DNA from: Epiperipatus broadwayi | Lineage: Eukaryota; Onychophora; Udeonychophora; Euonychophora; Peripatidae | DNA: 64,000 bases | Direction: 5' to 3' | NCBI GenBank assembly: GCA_028023455.1 | Contig: JAQFVV010006274.1 | Coordinates: 624,001-688,000, forward strand | Shown here: positions 44,302 through 56,278 of the stretch, piece by piece | Numbering within the stretch: position 1 is the first letter of the stretch | Layout of the letters: the number at the start of each line of letters is the position of its first letter | Notes under the pieces: model-generated | What the model was told of the DNA's origin: nothing | The model's database searches: none | Seen by the model: only the letters and a program-made list of their open reading frames with translations | Made by a program: the position numbers and the translations under genes

Positions 44302-45640
44302 ATTAATTATTCTAAAATCTTTTTATTGAATTATTTATATTGTTGAAAGAAAATTTATTGACCACTGTTCTGAGTCCTAAATTATATTATAAATGTAAAA
44401 CCAGTTTTTTCATATTATTTTTATTTATTGCTTTAATAATTCAACTGCAATCACATAAATTTTTGTGTTCTGACTTAATTCTTTTACAGATTGTTTTTTA
44501 TTATTTTGTAATCTATGTTATTCTTATCTACATGTTTTTTTTTTAATTAAAAGAAATAGTAGTTTATTATTTCTATCCTATATATCATTAATTTATCTCC
44601 CTATTTTTTAATGTATGTACTTTCTTCACCAATATTTGCTATTTTTTCTTTTATCATTATTATCTATTTTATTTGTTTTATTTTGCCTTTTCAAACTGTT
44701 TTATTCTATTATAAATTAAATTATATCCCTTTTTTTAAAGTCTCTTTTTATAGTGTGCCAGGCATGTTTGATGTGGCCAAGCACAAGCTAAGGTTAAATG
44801 AATAAATGGTTCAAAATATTTAAATAGCCCTTAAAGGGGGGGGGTATACAATTTATACAAACAATATTAGTTATAAATTGAGAGAGAGAACTGTGGCGAT
44901 AATATAAACTCACACACACATATGTTTAAAGCCGATATTTAAAGGCTTAGAAATATGCATTTGTAAATTTGATTTTTGTTTATTTTTTATTATTTTTTTT
45001 TAAGGAAAAACAAACTCCAAAATGTAATTATAATTTTGAAGATTTTTGTTTTGTTTGTTAAAAAGAAATCCTAACACGTGTATTTACAATTTGTCAGTAT
45101 GTATTTTTTTTTGTGAGTGCTGACAATCAATGTAAAAGAGAGAATTTAACATACTGTTATTTAAAAATAATTTCAGAATCAGAGTTTTAATGGATATTTT
45201 TCTCTTCAGTTGCATTTGAGCAAGGGAGGGGGGGGCATTGTCTTAAATTTAGAAAAAGCCTAAAGGCATTCTGGCTTTAGTCCACTCTAAAATAATTTTA
45301 ACTGGACAAAAGAGTTTAATTAAGCTTGCGATAATGCGTGGAGAGAGGAATGTTCAAGTTATGTAAAACATTTTTTTTGTTAAAACAAAAAAAAACTTCG
45401 ATTCTGATAATGTAATTAATCAAAAGTAAAAAGATGTTATCATTTCTTAATTGTGATCTGAATGGATATAAATAAAACTAATTGGAAATGAAATTTTTAG
45501 AGATCACTTGGGCGATTACATTGGATTGGTTTACAAATTGGCCAAACCAATTAGTAAAACTAAAACCAATTAATATGGGCTAATTAATTTTTGTGTCATG
45601 GAGGGGATACCTGAATTGAGATTGTATTGAAGTGCGATAT
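44302..45640. other. AT-rich non-coding sequence
   Basis: No supported gene. T-rich at 44340-44760, with G runs near 44837-44843 and 45228-45235. Confidence 0.5.
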
Positions 45641-45660
45641 CTGTTCTGAAATTGCAAGAG

Positions 45661-45900
45661 GGCAGTTTTACCTTAGCTTTCCTAAGAAGGCAGTTCACCT
45701 TTGCTTTTCAAAGAGAGCAGTTCACTTTTGTTTTTCAAAGAGAGCAGTTTACCACCTTTGCTTTTCGAGGAGAGAAGTTCACCTTTGCTTTTCAAAGAGA
45801 GCAGTCCACTTTTGCTTTTCAAAGAGAGCAGTTTACCTTTGCTTTTCGAGGAGAGAAGTTCACCTTTGCTTTTCAAAGAGAGCAGTTCACTTTTGTTTTG
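45661..45900. repeat. 27-bp minisatellite, about 9 copies
   Basis: Unit GCAGTTCACCTTTGCTTTTC followed by AAAGAGA, head to tail, with GAAG and CGAGGAGA variants. Variants alternate so that a three-unit block (about 81 bp) is itself repeated (45747-45829 vs 45828-45899), a simple higher-order pattern. One unit has a 3-bp ACC insertion. Because 27 is a multiple of three, several frames stay open on both strands (KRAVHLCFS-like nonapeptides). I see no start context, splice sites or conservation that would make it a gene. Confidence 0.88.
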
Positions 45901-46237
45901 CTGTTAAAAAAACGAATCTTATTGGGAGCATATTTCTAATTTTGGAAAGTTAATGCTATTCTAGAAATGCGAAGTCATGCAATGTTTTAATCATGCTGAT
46001 TCTAATACCGTATAAGCCAGAAGATTTATTCTAATCAAAAGAAAAAGAAATAATACTCATTCTGTCATTCTAAATCAACGGACATTAATCCAGGCCATCA
46101 TTGAAATAACCTAGCAGTTAACCAGTCAGTTGATTCTGATGAAAGCTTAACTACAACACGCCATCGAAGCCTGCAGTTAATCTAGGATTCTTAAAACAAG
46201 AAAGGACGATCTATAGTGTTAATATCCGTCTCTCCAG

Positions 46238-46489
46238 CTTAAAGATGTCAATCAAACATTTGCCTGCCTATAAAATGATTATGGATAGAAGCCTACTTCA
46301 GCGCATCCGTCCAGCTCTGCTCCTGCTGTCCCAACATAATGTAAAAGCCGAGATCACCAAACACCAAAGTGATGATGACTCATTCTACGAATTTGTACCA
46401 TCATCAAGTCCAGCCCTTGTTGCAGTCGATGAACAGATAGACCGCCCACTCAAAACCCATAAAAGAACAAAGCCTACAAACTTTGTTGG
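46238..46489 (+). CDS. Possible exon, unknown protein
   Basis: CCGTCTCTCCAG acceptor (AG at 46236-46237), ATG at 46245, open frame of about 81 codons, then TTGG|GTATACT as a credible donor at 46490. The peptide includes RSLLQRIRPALLLLSQHNVK, TKHQSDDDSFYEFVPSSSP and RPLKTHKRTKP, and is far less AT-biased than the surroundings. It may be a first coding exon. I recognise no family and cannot link it to another exon or to the UBR gene. Confidence 0.35.
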
Positions 46490-46969
46490 GTATACTATTA
46501 TTTCTTGTATGTGTGTGTTTATTTTATAACAAGTTAATACCCACTTCATAAATATGTTTATGTAAATACACAAACCAATACACCTTGTATGTAACATTAA
46601 TTTTTCCTTATTTGCTTAATACACTTGTGTGAGTTTATAATCCACAGAGCACTATCTCTCCCATATTAATTATTTAATATACTTTTATTATTAAGAAAGA
46701 AATTTCCTTTATTTAGTTTAACAATTATTTTGACAAGTATTTCCATATGCTTATAATTTATTTTATAAAAATGATTTACGTATTGTATGGTTTTCATTAT
46801 ATATTTATTCAATTTGGAAACTTTGATTTTATATTTATGTTATAAGTGGTAGGGGATATTGGGTTAATAAAAGATATTATAATTCTAAAGCGACTACTGC
46901 CATATATTTTATTTTGTTTTATCATTTATTTTCTCTAACCCCATATTAATTAGTTATGCGAGTTTCCGA

Positions 46970-48040
46970 TCCCCAATTCTTTTAACTGAGTATAAGAATA
47001 CGCTGAGCTAGTGAATGGGATACCTTCTTACCAGGTCCTAAATCTTTATTTTCACGAGGATACTTATTTATTATTTTGTATGAATAATTATTTATCGGCA
47101 CATATGCCCTAATGTTATTTAAACTTGCATATCCTTTTAGGAGGAGAGTTAAATTTCCTTCTGAGAGTGGCGCGAAGGGTTGGTTTAGAGTCATTCCCCA
47201 AAGGTATGTAAGAGTCAATCTTTCTATAAGTATCTTCTGTGTCTGTAGCACTATTACGGTAAAGTCTTTGAATTTCTTGTTATTCCGGCATGTCGCCATA
47301 TTTCTTGTCATGTTCAATTTAAGCGCATGCTCCTATTAACGAGTAAACGTTAACCGGTATAATATACATCTCTTTCTAGTTACTTTTTCCTAGCTTTATC
47401 TATAACATATCTCAGATCACTATTAAATTCTTTTATAAATATTTTTACTTTTACGGAAGTCCCTAGTTTTATCTTCTCTAACATTTTATCCGTTATATCA
47501 TTATTAATCAAAATCTTTTTTTTATAATTAACTATTTCATTTCGATCATCCTTTTAATTTTCCTTGAATAATTTCTAGTTTTTATTGAATTTAATATATT
47601 AATAAGATTGCTTACTATAGTTTGTGCTTATTTTCTTATGAATATTTTTCTTTTTTTTTTTAATGTTTCTGTTCCCCCTCCCCCCTCCTTTTTTTGTCTT
47701 TGTTCTTTTTTCAAATTACTTTTTATCACTAGTGAATTATAATCTGAAATTATATCAGTTTCAGGTGTGCAGATCAACTTTTTATATTATTTCTAAACAT
47801 ATTTTATATCAAAATATAATCTAAATTTATTATTATGAATTTGAATTTTCTCTGTGTATAAATCTTATTATGATTTTTAAACCAAGAATTCATTTTACAA
47901 AAACTTATCATTCTTTCACTTCTCTCATTTTTTACTCCTAATCTAAAATCTTCAATCTTTTTAACGTCTTTATACTTTACTATAAAGTTCCAGTCTTATA
48001 TTATTATTATATAACTGTTTTTATATTCCTTTTCATTAAC
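46970..48040 (-). mobile_element. LINE fragment with AP-like endonuclease (RTE/CFDP2-like)
   Basis: The minus strand carries an endonuclease remnant followed by lysine-rich sequence (NDITDKMLEKIKLGTSVKVK) and an unassigned 111-codon frame at 46982-47317. The reverse transcriptase is not recognisable. It is separate from the 20-25 kb LINE and different in sequence. Confidence 0.55.
47700..48000 (-). pseudogene. Endonuclease domain C-terminal half of a LINE
   Basis: Reads DWNFIVKYKDVKKIEDFRLG, VKNERSERMISFCKMN, RKFKFIIINLDYIL and, after a shift, CTPETDIISDYNSLV. This order matches the GDWNxKVG..GLGxRNERGxRLIxFC..YT..DYI..PGADIxSDHNLLV series in RTE-like LINE and craniofacial-development-protein-2-like endonucleases. 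The terminal catalytic SDH reads SDY. Upstream N-terminal motifs are not seen. Confidence 0.65.
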
Positions 48041-49384
48041 TTTTTTGTCATGTATTGTTTAATATAGTTGTAGAGTGGAGGATAAGGTCCATGGATTGAT
48101 TCCAGTTCTGGAATTTGGGATAGCTATTTCATTATATATATATATATAATGACTTTCTCGATATTTTAATGTATGTTTTTCATTTGATTATTATAATAAT
48201 TATTTATTGACATAATTTTGAATAATAATCAGATCTTTTAAAATGCTTTTTTTAACATCTTTATACTATTTACTAGAGTGCTACTTATAAAAGTATTTTT
48301 TTGTTTTTTACCTTAAACAATATCTATATCATTATTGTCCTTTTATTTCCAGTAGATATATATTTTTACAACATCTCTGCTTTTTTTAAATTTTTTTATA
48401 TTCCATTCTTTTAATCTCACAGAATTCTTCAATGTCCAACTTTTTCCTTTTTATTTCTTGATAATTTTTATATTCTCTAACTTGTTCATTATTTTAACAA
48501 TCCGTGTGCCTATTGTGAGAATGTTTTTTAATTTTAAAGTTTTCATATATGTAATTAGTCATACTTGAGAAACAATACAACATATATGTGTGTGTGACAG
48601 GATTGAATTGATTATAGAGCCGTGTTATAAAAAGCAATTGAGGTTTGTCGAATTTAACATGATAAATAAAATTGTATTGAATTAAAAAAATTTGTATGAT
48701 TGTCAGTTTTTAATATTGAAATACAAAACTGGAAGTAATGCATATTTGAATAAAGTATACTTTGTAATAGTTTTACAATCTTATGTTGTTTACTTCCAAA
48801 TTATTTTTGTGCTAGTACAAAAAAATCAGATGCAAAATAATCATATTAAAATTAAATTTTTTTTTTTTGTTTGATGCAGATACTATAAAAAAATTAATGA
48901 TGTTTCTAACATGGCTAATCTTTTGCATTCTTATTTTTGCATCTGAAAATTTAAAAAAAAACCTCCATTATTATCAAATATAGTGTAAGGGTAACTTATA
49001 ATCTGTTAAGCACATTTATTTTTGTGCAATACCTAAACATAAACTTAAAAGTATAATTGTAAGTTTATAAATAATAAGCATGTTATCCTTTACATTAAAG
49101 TACATATATATACACACATAGAACTTAAATATTAAACTATAAAATTTTATTAACAAAATTCTAAGTCAAGGAAATACTTGTTTTAATAAAATTAAATAGT
49201 AAAATGATTATTTTTCAATCATTCAAATATATATAATATTTATTAAGTTAACTAACATCACTAACCAAAAGGTAAAACTTAGAGATAACTTTAGGGCAAA
49301 GTCGTATTTTAACAACTAAACGTGTAAGTAAATAAAATTAGAATTCAATTATACAATTACTAATTATAATACTTTCAACAATAA
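48041..49384. other. AT-rich non-coding sequence
   Basis: No supported gene. (TA)n near 48133-48149. Confidence 0.5.
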
Positions 49385-49475
49385 TAGACTACAAAATCAC
49401 ATGACCACCACTTCTTATGCATATGCACAAGCCTTCTGGCATCCATTGATTAATCTAAATTGCTGTGTGTGGCAA
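49385..49475 (-). repeat. Repeat family R3, copy 2
   Basis: Inverse orientation of 12645-12760: GCACAAGCCTTCTGGCATCC then ATTGATTA and TGTGTGTGGCAATA. Preceded by ATCACATGACCACCACTTCT, also found near 12648. No coding. Confidence 0.6.
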
Positions 49476-52400
49476 TACGTTGTAAAGGGTAGCTTACAAT
49501 GCACATATTCCTAAAAAGATCAAGCCTATTTATTGAACCCAATCCATTTGGAATTTATATTAATAATGGGAAGATTATTTGTGTTATTATTACATATATA
49601 CATATAATACACAATAAATTATTATGTTATAATAAATTTAATACAATCAATATTTTAGAAGGTAATCTTGTATATATATACTATTGGATTAAATAAACTG
49701 TAATGTATTTTTTTTTTTTAAATTTAAAATTGAATATTAATTTATAGTTAAAGGATTTAGGGATAGCCTGAGGTTAAGTTAGGTGGCCGTGTGTGAAAAT
49801 AAAACTGATTTTATTATTTTATTTTTTTTATCTGTAATAAATGAAATGTATTTAAACAATAAGCATTTAAAAATCTAAATGTATTTAAACAATAGGCAGT
49901 TTAAAATCTCAGCGTTTCAGGAGATTCTCAGCGTTTTATATAAAAATAGAAACTTTTTACAAATCGTTCTTCTTATAAAAAAAATATAGCAGCTATAACA
50001 ATAGACAGCAGTAAAAACTAAAATTTAGAACACTAAAATGTAGTTTTGTTTTTTCTTTTATTTAAATCATAAGCATTTTTAAAAGTCAAATGCTTTAACT
50101 AAAAGTTTACCAAATTCAGAGGAAAGAAAGTGAAATAAGAAGTAAGAATAACTGATAAATTTTGTAATAATTAAAGCATGTTTTAAAAATTGTTGGAGTA
50201 ATTTTTTTACTATTTTAAATTTTTTCAAAAAGAATAATGAAAATTAATCTGCTGAAAATTGGAAAAGAAAGAAAAATGAAATAATTTTCTTAATATATAT
50301 ATACGTAAAGTGCTTTTATATTATCCAATATAAATTTATGATTACAAATAATTATTGAATTGTACTTTAATATGAATATGGGCTAAAGCAAAACATGCTA
50401 TTCTGCATCATGTTATGTCCTACAGCTGCATTAAACCTCTATTTATTTATTTATTTATTTTTTTACTTTATTGTAAACACACAAGAAGATGCTGCAGTTC
50501 AAAGTAAACAAGCATTGGAATACTTAATGGTGAATCAAATAAGGATCAAGGTGTTTACCATTAAACACAACTACAGGAGACACCATTGTACCTATCTATC
50601 CTCCTTGCTAAGGAAAATGATTTACTAAGTGAAACTGCTTTGAAGAACAACTTGCCTAACTATCTACTACTACCATTAGGATGATTTTTATGAACTTTGT
50701 ACCAATTACAATTTTTTTTAATCAAAGAATCAATATTGTAAATTTTTTTAAATTTTTTTTTATTCTTGTTATCTGTTGTATTTTCACACTCTGATGTTGA
50801 AGCTTCATTTTTTTTAGAATTAGCAAAGAAGAAAGGGGGAATTATTCACTTTGATATTTTTATATTTTCATTGTAAATAAAATTTAGGTTAACCCACCTG
50901 CTTCACATCAGGTTATCCACATAAATAATAAGGTAAGATTCTCTACATTTATTTTCATAGATTAAATTGCAACACTTATACAGAATACATATTATATGTT
51001 TTATTTTGTTGATTAACCTTGTATATATTTTCCAGTATGTTTGACTAATCAACTAGTATTAATTTCTATCTCTATCATATATATATAAATGGGGGGGGGG
51101 CTTGTTAAATAGATTGTTAACATCTGTAAATATATAATTTAGCTAGCCAGTATCTCAATTATCTTAAATTACTAAAGTTTATTTTTCTATATAATTATGA
51201 TTTGTAAAGAATGAGTGACATAGATGGATTTCTACCAAGGGGTATAAGGGTTGGATCTGGAGAATCATTAATTAGTAAAATGGTTGAGGTTCACATGTGA
51301 CACATGTACATATGATCATTATTATTTTTTTATTTTTTGTTTATCAGTACTATTGTTATTATACTTTATGTTGTTTATTATTGTTAATAAATGTTTAAGA
51401 GTTTATATTATTCCTGTCTCTGGTTTATTGAGTTGTTCTAACATTCCACAGTTTATAAACAATTATGCAGGCACACACATCTATTTTTCTTATCATATAA
51501 AAGCTTGAAAATAAATTAAATATAATAAATGCTAGTTGTAACCTATATATAGGTGCAGGAGTTGCTGTATGTATCTGTTCATACCTGTTAAAGGAGTCAA
51601 AAGCAATATTCTCTCTGGGCTTGAATATTAGGGCATAACGGAATTAAAAAGGGGGAAAGTGGATGAACAAACCTAAATTGCATTTAATATTAATAAATAG
51701 GGATATAGTCGGTCAATTAAAGTGTATGCAATCATTGGTTAAGCATTTCATCAGTTCTCATTAGCATTCTATCAGAAGATCCAAAGTCTGACCGTAGTTA
51801 GATGCAACTTTTTTCCCTTCTAAACCTGGTAGGTCTTTGCAGATTGTGTCATTAGGAGCAATAAATTAGAGCATATTCACTTATCCCACACCAGATTGCT
51901 ACATCTGCATAGTATTACAGTCTGCAAGTTAGTTGACCATCCGTTACATCTGGCACACCATCATTGGGCTTGGTTAGCTTATGATTGTTGATGAAGAGTA
52001 CCGTTCGTTATATCTGGTGTCAGCAATGTTTGGGGCTAGTAGTAATCATTCCGTCCATCATATCTGGCACCATCAACTTTGGGCTCAATAGATAGGTGTA
52101 CCATCACATATAGCTTTTGTGTAAGTTGGTCGTACATTGTGATCGAACCAGCTGATTGTTGAATCTGATCTATATATCTAGGTGAATCTTTCCATCCGTT
52201 ATAACATATAGTGAGTTTTGCTTGTTTTAGAATAGAAAATCATAAAATCAAATAGTAAATTAAACACATACTACCGGAAGTCTATTCTACTATAAAAGCT
52301 AAAGCAAATAATTTCCAAATTAATTCTATTTTTTACTAATGTACTAGTTAGTACACTTAATTATTTTGCTGTGTTTGAATTCCGAACACATTAAAAAGAA

Positions 52401-55400
52401 GGGTCAATAGTTTGAACAAAATTTCCTTCTTTATAAAATTTTTGTGAAGAGAAAATTGTAATATTACTTCTTAATATTAATAATAATCATTTCAAAAAGG
52501 AGATTATCTTTACTAGAGTATTTATAGAAATTCTTAATGAGGTTGTTCTAAACTTGAATTTTAAATAAGATAAATATACTAAAAACATTTATATTCAAAT
52601 AAATTATTTTAAGATGATTTCAAGTTATTTAAAATGCATCTTGAGTAAAAACAATTTGTCATAGGATTCAATGCTTTTATCTTAACCTAAAGTAATGTAA
52701 TTATTTATTCCTACTGAAATGCCTAAAGTATATATATATTTCACCTATATAATTCAAAATGCAATTTCTATTTATATGACCTACTGTGATATCTTCCAGT
52801 TAATTGACATATATTGTAACGGACCGTATAACCTTTTAGGATAGTACACCCAGAGCCTTCTCTACTTATAGGTCCTATTACTACTCGGAGTTCTAACTCA
52901 GTGTATATATTAGCCTTTAACTCTGCTCAAGGATGGAATTAAATAGGATGGCAATAATGTGACCTCTATATAGATCCTTAATGGCTATTGCTAATAATAA
53001 ATTAAAATCTGTATGCAGGTATAATAGCTATACTGGTGAGTGAAGTATGAATGATGCTTGACAATTTAGAGACCAGAGAAACAAAGGTTTTAACTTCAAA
53101 CAATAAATATTTATTAACAGATCATGCTTATAGTTATAATATTTATAAATCAACCGAATATATACATGATTATTATAAAACATTAATTTATCCTTTCAAC
53201 AATATGACTAGCTGTAATTCAAATATTAAAATATGGGCTGAAATAAGAATTATAAAATTTAGTGCATAATTTACAATAGCAGTATTAATTATTTTGAATA
53301 TAAAATTATATTATTAATGTATGATTATCATTCTGTTTTACGTCCTTTAAATATACCTCAAAGTTATGTCCATGAATTGCTAATTTGTGTTTTGTATAGT
53401 TAAGAAAATATTATATATATTTAATTATTAATTAGTTTGATTTTATCGTATTAATTATTTAATAAATGTAAATATTTAAAATCTTACCTTTTTGTTTCAG
53501 TCATTGTCCAGTTTTAAACCTTCCATTATGATAATATTTTATTTACAAAACATTTATAATATATTGATGTATAGTTTGAGTTGTGCATCTCTCTCACCCT
53601 ATAAAAATCTAAACAAATGGGTTCTTTTGTTTTTTTTTTTTTTTTTAAAAATGTTTGCTACACTTGGATAAAAGAGTGAGAAAAATTCACAACCCAACTC
53701 TCAGTATACATTAAAAAAAAAAATTTGAAACATAAAATATAATGAAATTTTGGAATTCCTTAAAACAATAGCACATTAAATTTTTAAGAGCAGCTTCGGG
53801 ATTCTTAGCAGATAATGTCTTTCTTTCCTTCATGTATATTAAATCATGTTGACGTTTTAAGCATTACAATTCCCATGACGAAATTGAATTCCTCGGCGTT
53901 TGATTTTAAAACCATGCATTTCCATTCATAACAAGATTTTTCCACGTTGATTTAAACAATATATATATATATACCAATAAATACATCCTCCATCACACTC
54001 AACGACACCAAGAGGATAGAAAAATCCCCTGACACTCAATTAGCAAAAGTGCATTTTTAGATTTTATTTACACAATATAAATTATTAAATATGAATCCTT
54101 TTTTTAAAGCTTACGTTATATAATAAGTGACGCTATCTCTATGCAGTTTTATTTATATATGTATGAAACGTATGATAAAGATTTTACTTTTAAAGTAATG
54201 TTAATAAAGTTCTATTTCATCATTAGTTGATTTTATTTTATCCCAGAAACATTTGATTGCAATTATATTTTTTTAACAATGTTAAATAACTATGATGCTC
54301 TTAGCATTTATTTGAACGAACGAAAGTTCATCGATTAAATAGTTTTTTTTTTTTTTTCTTTTAAAACATTTTACAATTATCAATAATAAAATTCCAAATA
54401 TTAAATAGTTTAATATTAATAAAGAATGGAAATCCTAATAACTAATATATTAATTAAAATATTCTTTACAACTTTACTTTCGTCCATTTCAGTTGAACAA
54501 GCAAAACCAACAACAACTTAAAACAAAAAAAAAAATCTGTTGCTTAGATATTTTTTTCACGTTCCCAAAATCAACAAAGGTTTACTCTTTTTTTCCTCTT
54601 TAAACAAAAGAACGTGGTTACTAGAATTTAATGTTAAATATTCTTTTTTTATTTTGTCACGTATGATTTAAAATCTACATTCATGTGTATATGTATATAT
54701 TTTATTTTACATTTAATAAAAAAAAATGTGTTCATTCCTTCATGAATGTATGGTTATGTTTGTGGTATATATATGTGTATATGTCTCCAAATTGTTATTT
54801 TTTTTTAATAAGGATTGGACATCACCTTACAATATATATATATATTTGTTTTTTTTTTTTAAAAAAATAAAATAATATTATATCTCATGCATGTATATGT
54901 TTTTGTCTTTTAAGAATAAAATAAAATTTGATTTGTAAATGTGTGAATATTTTCAAATCAATGAAACTAATTTTTAAAAAATTGTTTATAAAACCTGTTT
55001 TTTTTTTAATTGCAAACATAAACTTTGAACTGAAATGCATGATCAATTATCTTTAATAAAAATGAAATCTTTATTGACAGATTAATCTGGTAAAAACAAC
55101 AATTAACATTTGCTTAATTAGTTGGCTTTCTTTCATTTAAATTATTTAAATACAATTTAATTCATAATGCAGATATGACATGAGATTTAAAATAAGATAA
55201 ATCAATAAAATAAGTAAATAAATGCTTTTGGGATATTTGTAGAAAATATATTTTTTCTTGCGTTAAAGGTGTTAATTAATAGATATCTCATTTACCAAAG
55301 GGAAAATTCGCACACAAAAGCACTTTTGTTAAAATTTTCATCAATTTATAACAAACCGAAGATTTTTAACTTTCATTAAAAAAAGATCTTACTTACATTC

Positions 55401-56278
55401 TATAAAAATCTCAATTAACATTTTCCAAGTGCTTTTTGAAATAAAAGTATATAAACACTTGGGGAAAATATATTGTTTTTATTCTTGGTCTTCTTTTGCT
55501 ATTTTGATTCATCAAAGTCATCAAATATGAATAGCAAACCTATTTAAAATTTATATGTATGCTAGATTTTAACATTTAAGAATCTCACAACTTGTTAGTA
55601 ATAACATGCAAATAGACAACATAGGTTATTAATTATTTGTAACTTTTATTATTTTTTAAAAATTTATCCCCTTTTTAAAAAAATACGATTAAGTAATTAA
55701 ATAGAATGCTAAACAGCTAAAATATATATATATTTTTATATCCAACTTCTCTCATCTGTTTCTAAAAGATTTTCCTTTTCTGTTTAAAGATAAATCAATC
55801 ATGCATCACCAGTTAAAAGTTTTTTTTTTTTTAATTTATTTTATATTACCAAACTGAGGTGTTCTTGTAAATAACTTCAAAATAACTAAATGAATAATAA
55901 ATTTAGTTGATTTGAAAAACTAATAATGCTAAGATTAAAAAAAATATTTTCATCTTTATAGATGACAAAATATATATGAATGTTAAGTATTTTTTTTCTC
56001 AGTTATTTTTTTTATTCTTTACGCTAGCTTTGTGAATGCTGTAATAATAAAAGATATAATTCATTGAGTAGAAGCTATCAACCTAATTTGTTTTCATTAT
56101 ATATGTAAAATAATTAATTGTTCAAATTAAGATCCTGGAACTCTTCATTCCATCAACTCTGTTTTTGTCTAAATATCATGGTCTTCATTAAAATCATTGC
56201 ACTTGTCAGTATACTGTTTGTTTCATTAGTGTTCGGACTTAGCTGTTAATTTCCAAATTTTGAAATCTGTTCTTAAAA
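49476..56278. other. Long AT-rich non-coding stretch
   Basis: No supported gene. It contains (ATTT)n at 50440-50461, a G10 run near 51091-51100, a short duplicated ATGTATTTAAACAATARGCA at 49845/49879, and a weak repeated theme at 51936-52100 (see findings). 52815-52950 is more complex but unassigned. Possibly intron of an unseen gene. Confidence 0.45.

Noticed and set aside
45627-45953. 108-codon frame with nonapeptide repeats
   Set aside because: Explained by a 27-bp minisatellite whose unit is a multiple of three; several frames on both strands are open and none has gene context.
46982-47317. 111-codon minus-strand frame as an independent gene
   Set aside because: It adjoins the LINE endonuclease remnant on the same strand and has no recognisable domain, so it was kept as part of that fragment.
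50395-50628. 77-codon frame with QEDAAVQSKQALEYLMVNQ
   Set aside because: Includes an (ATTT)n microsatellite and no family motif or good splice borders; probably chance.
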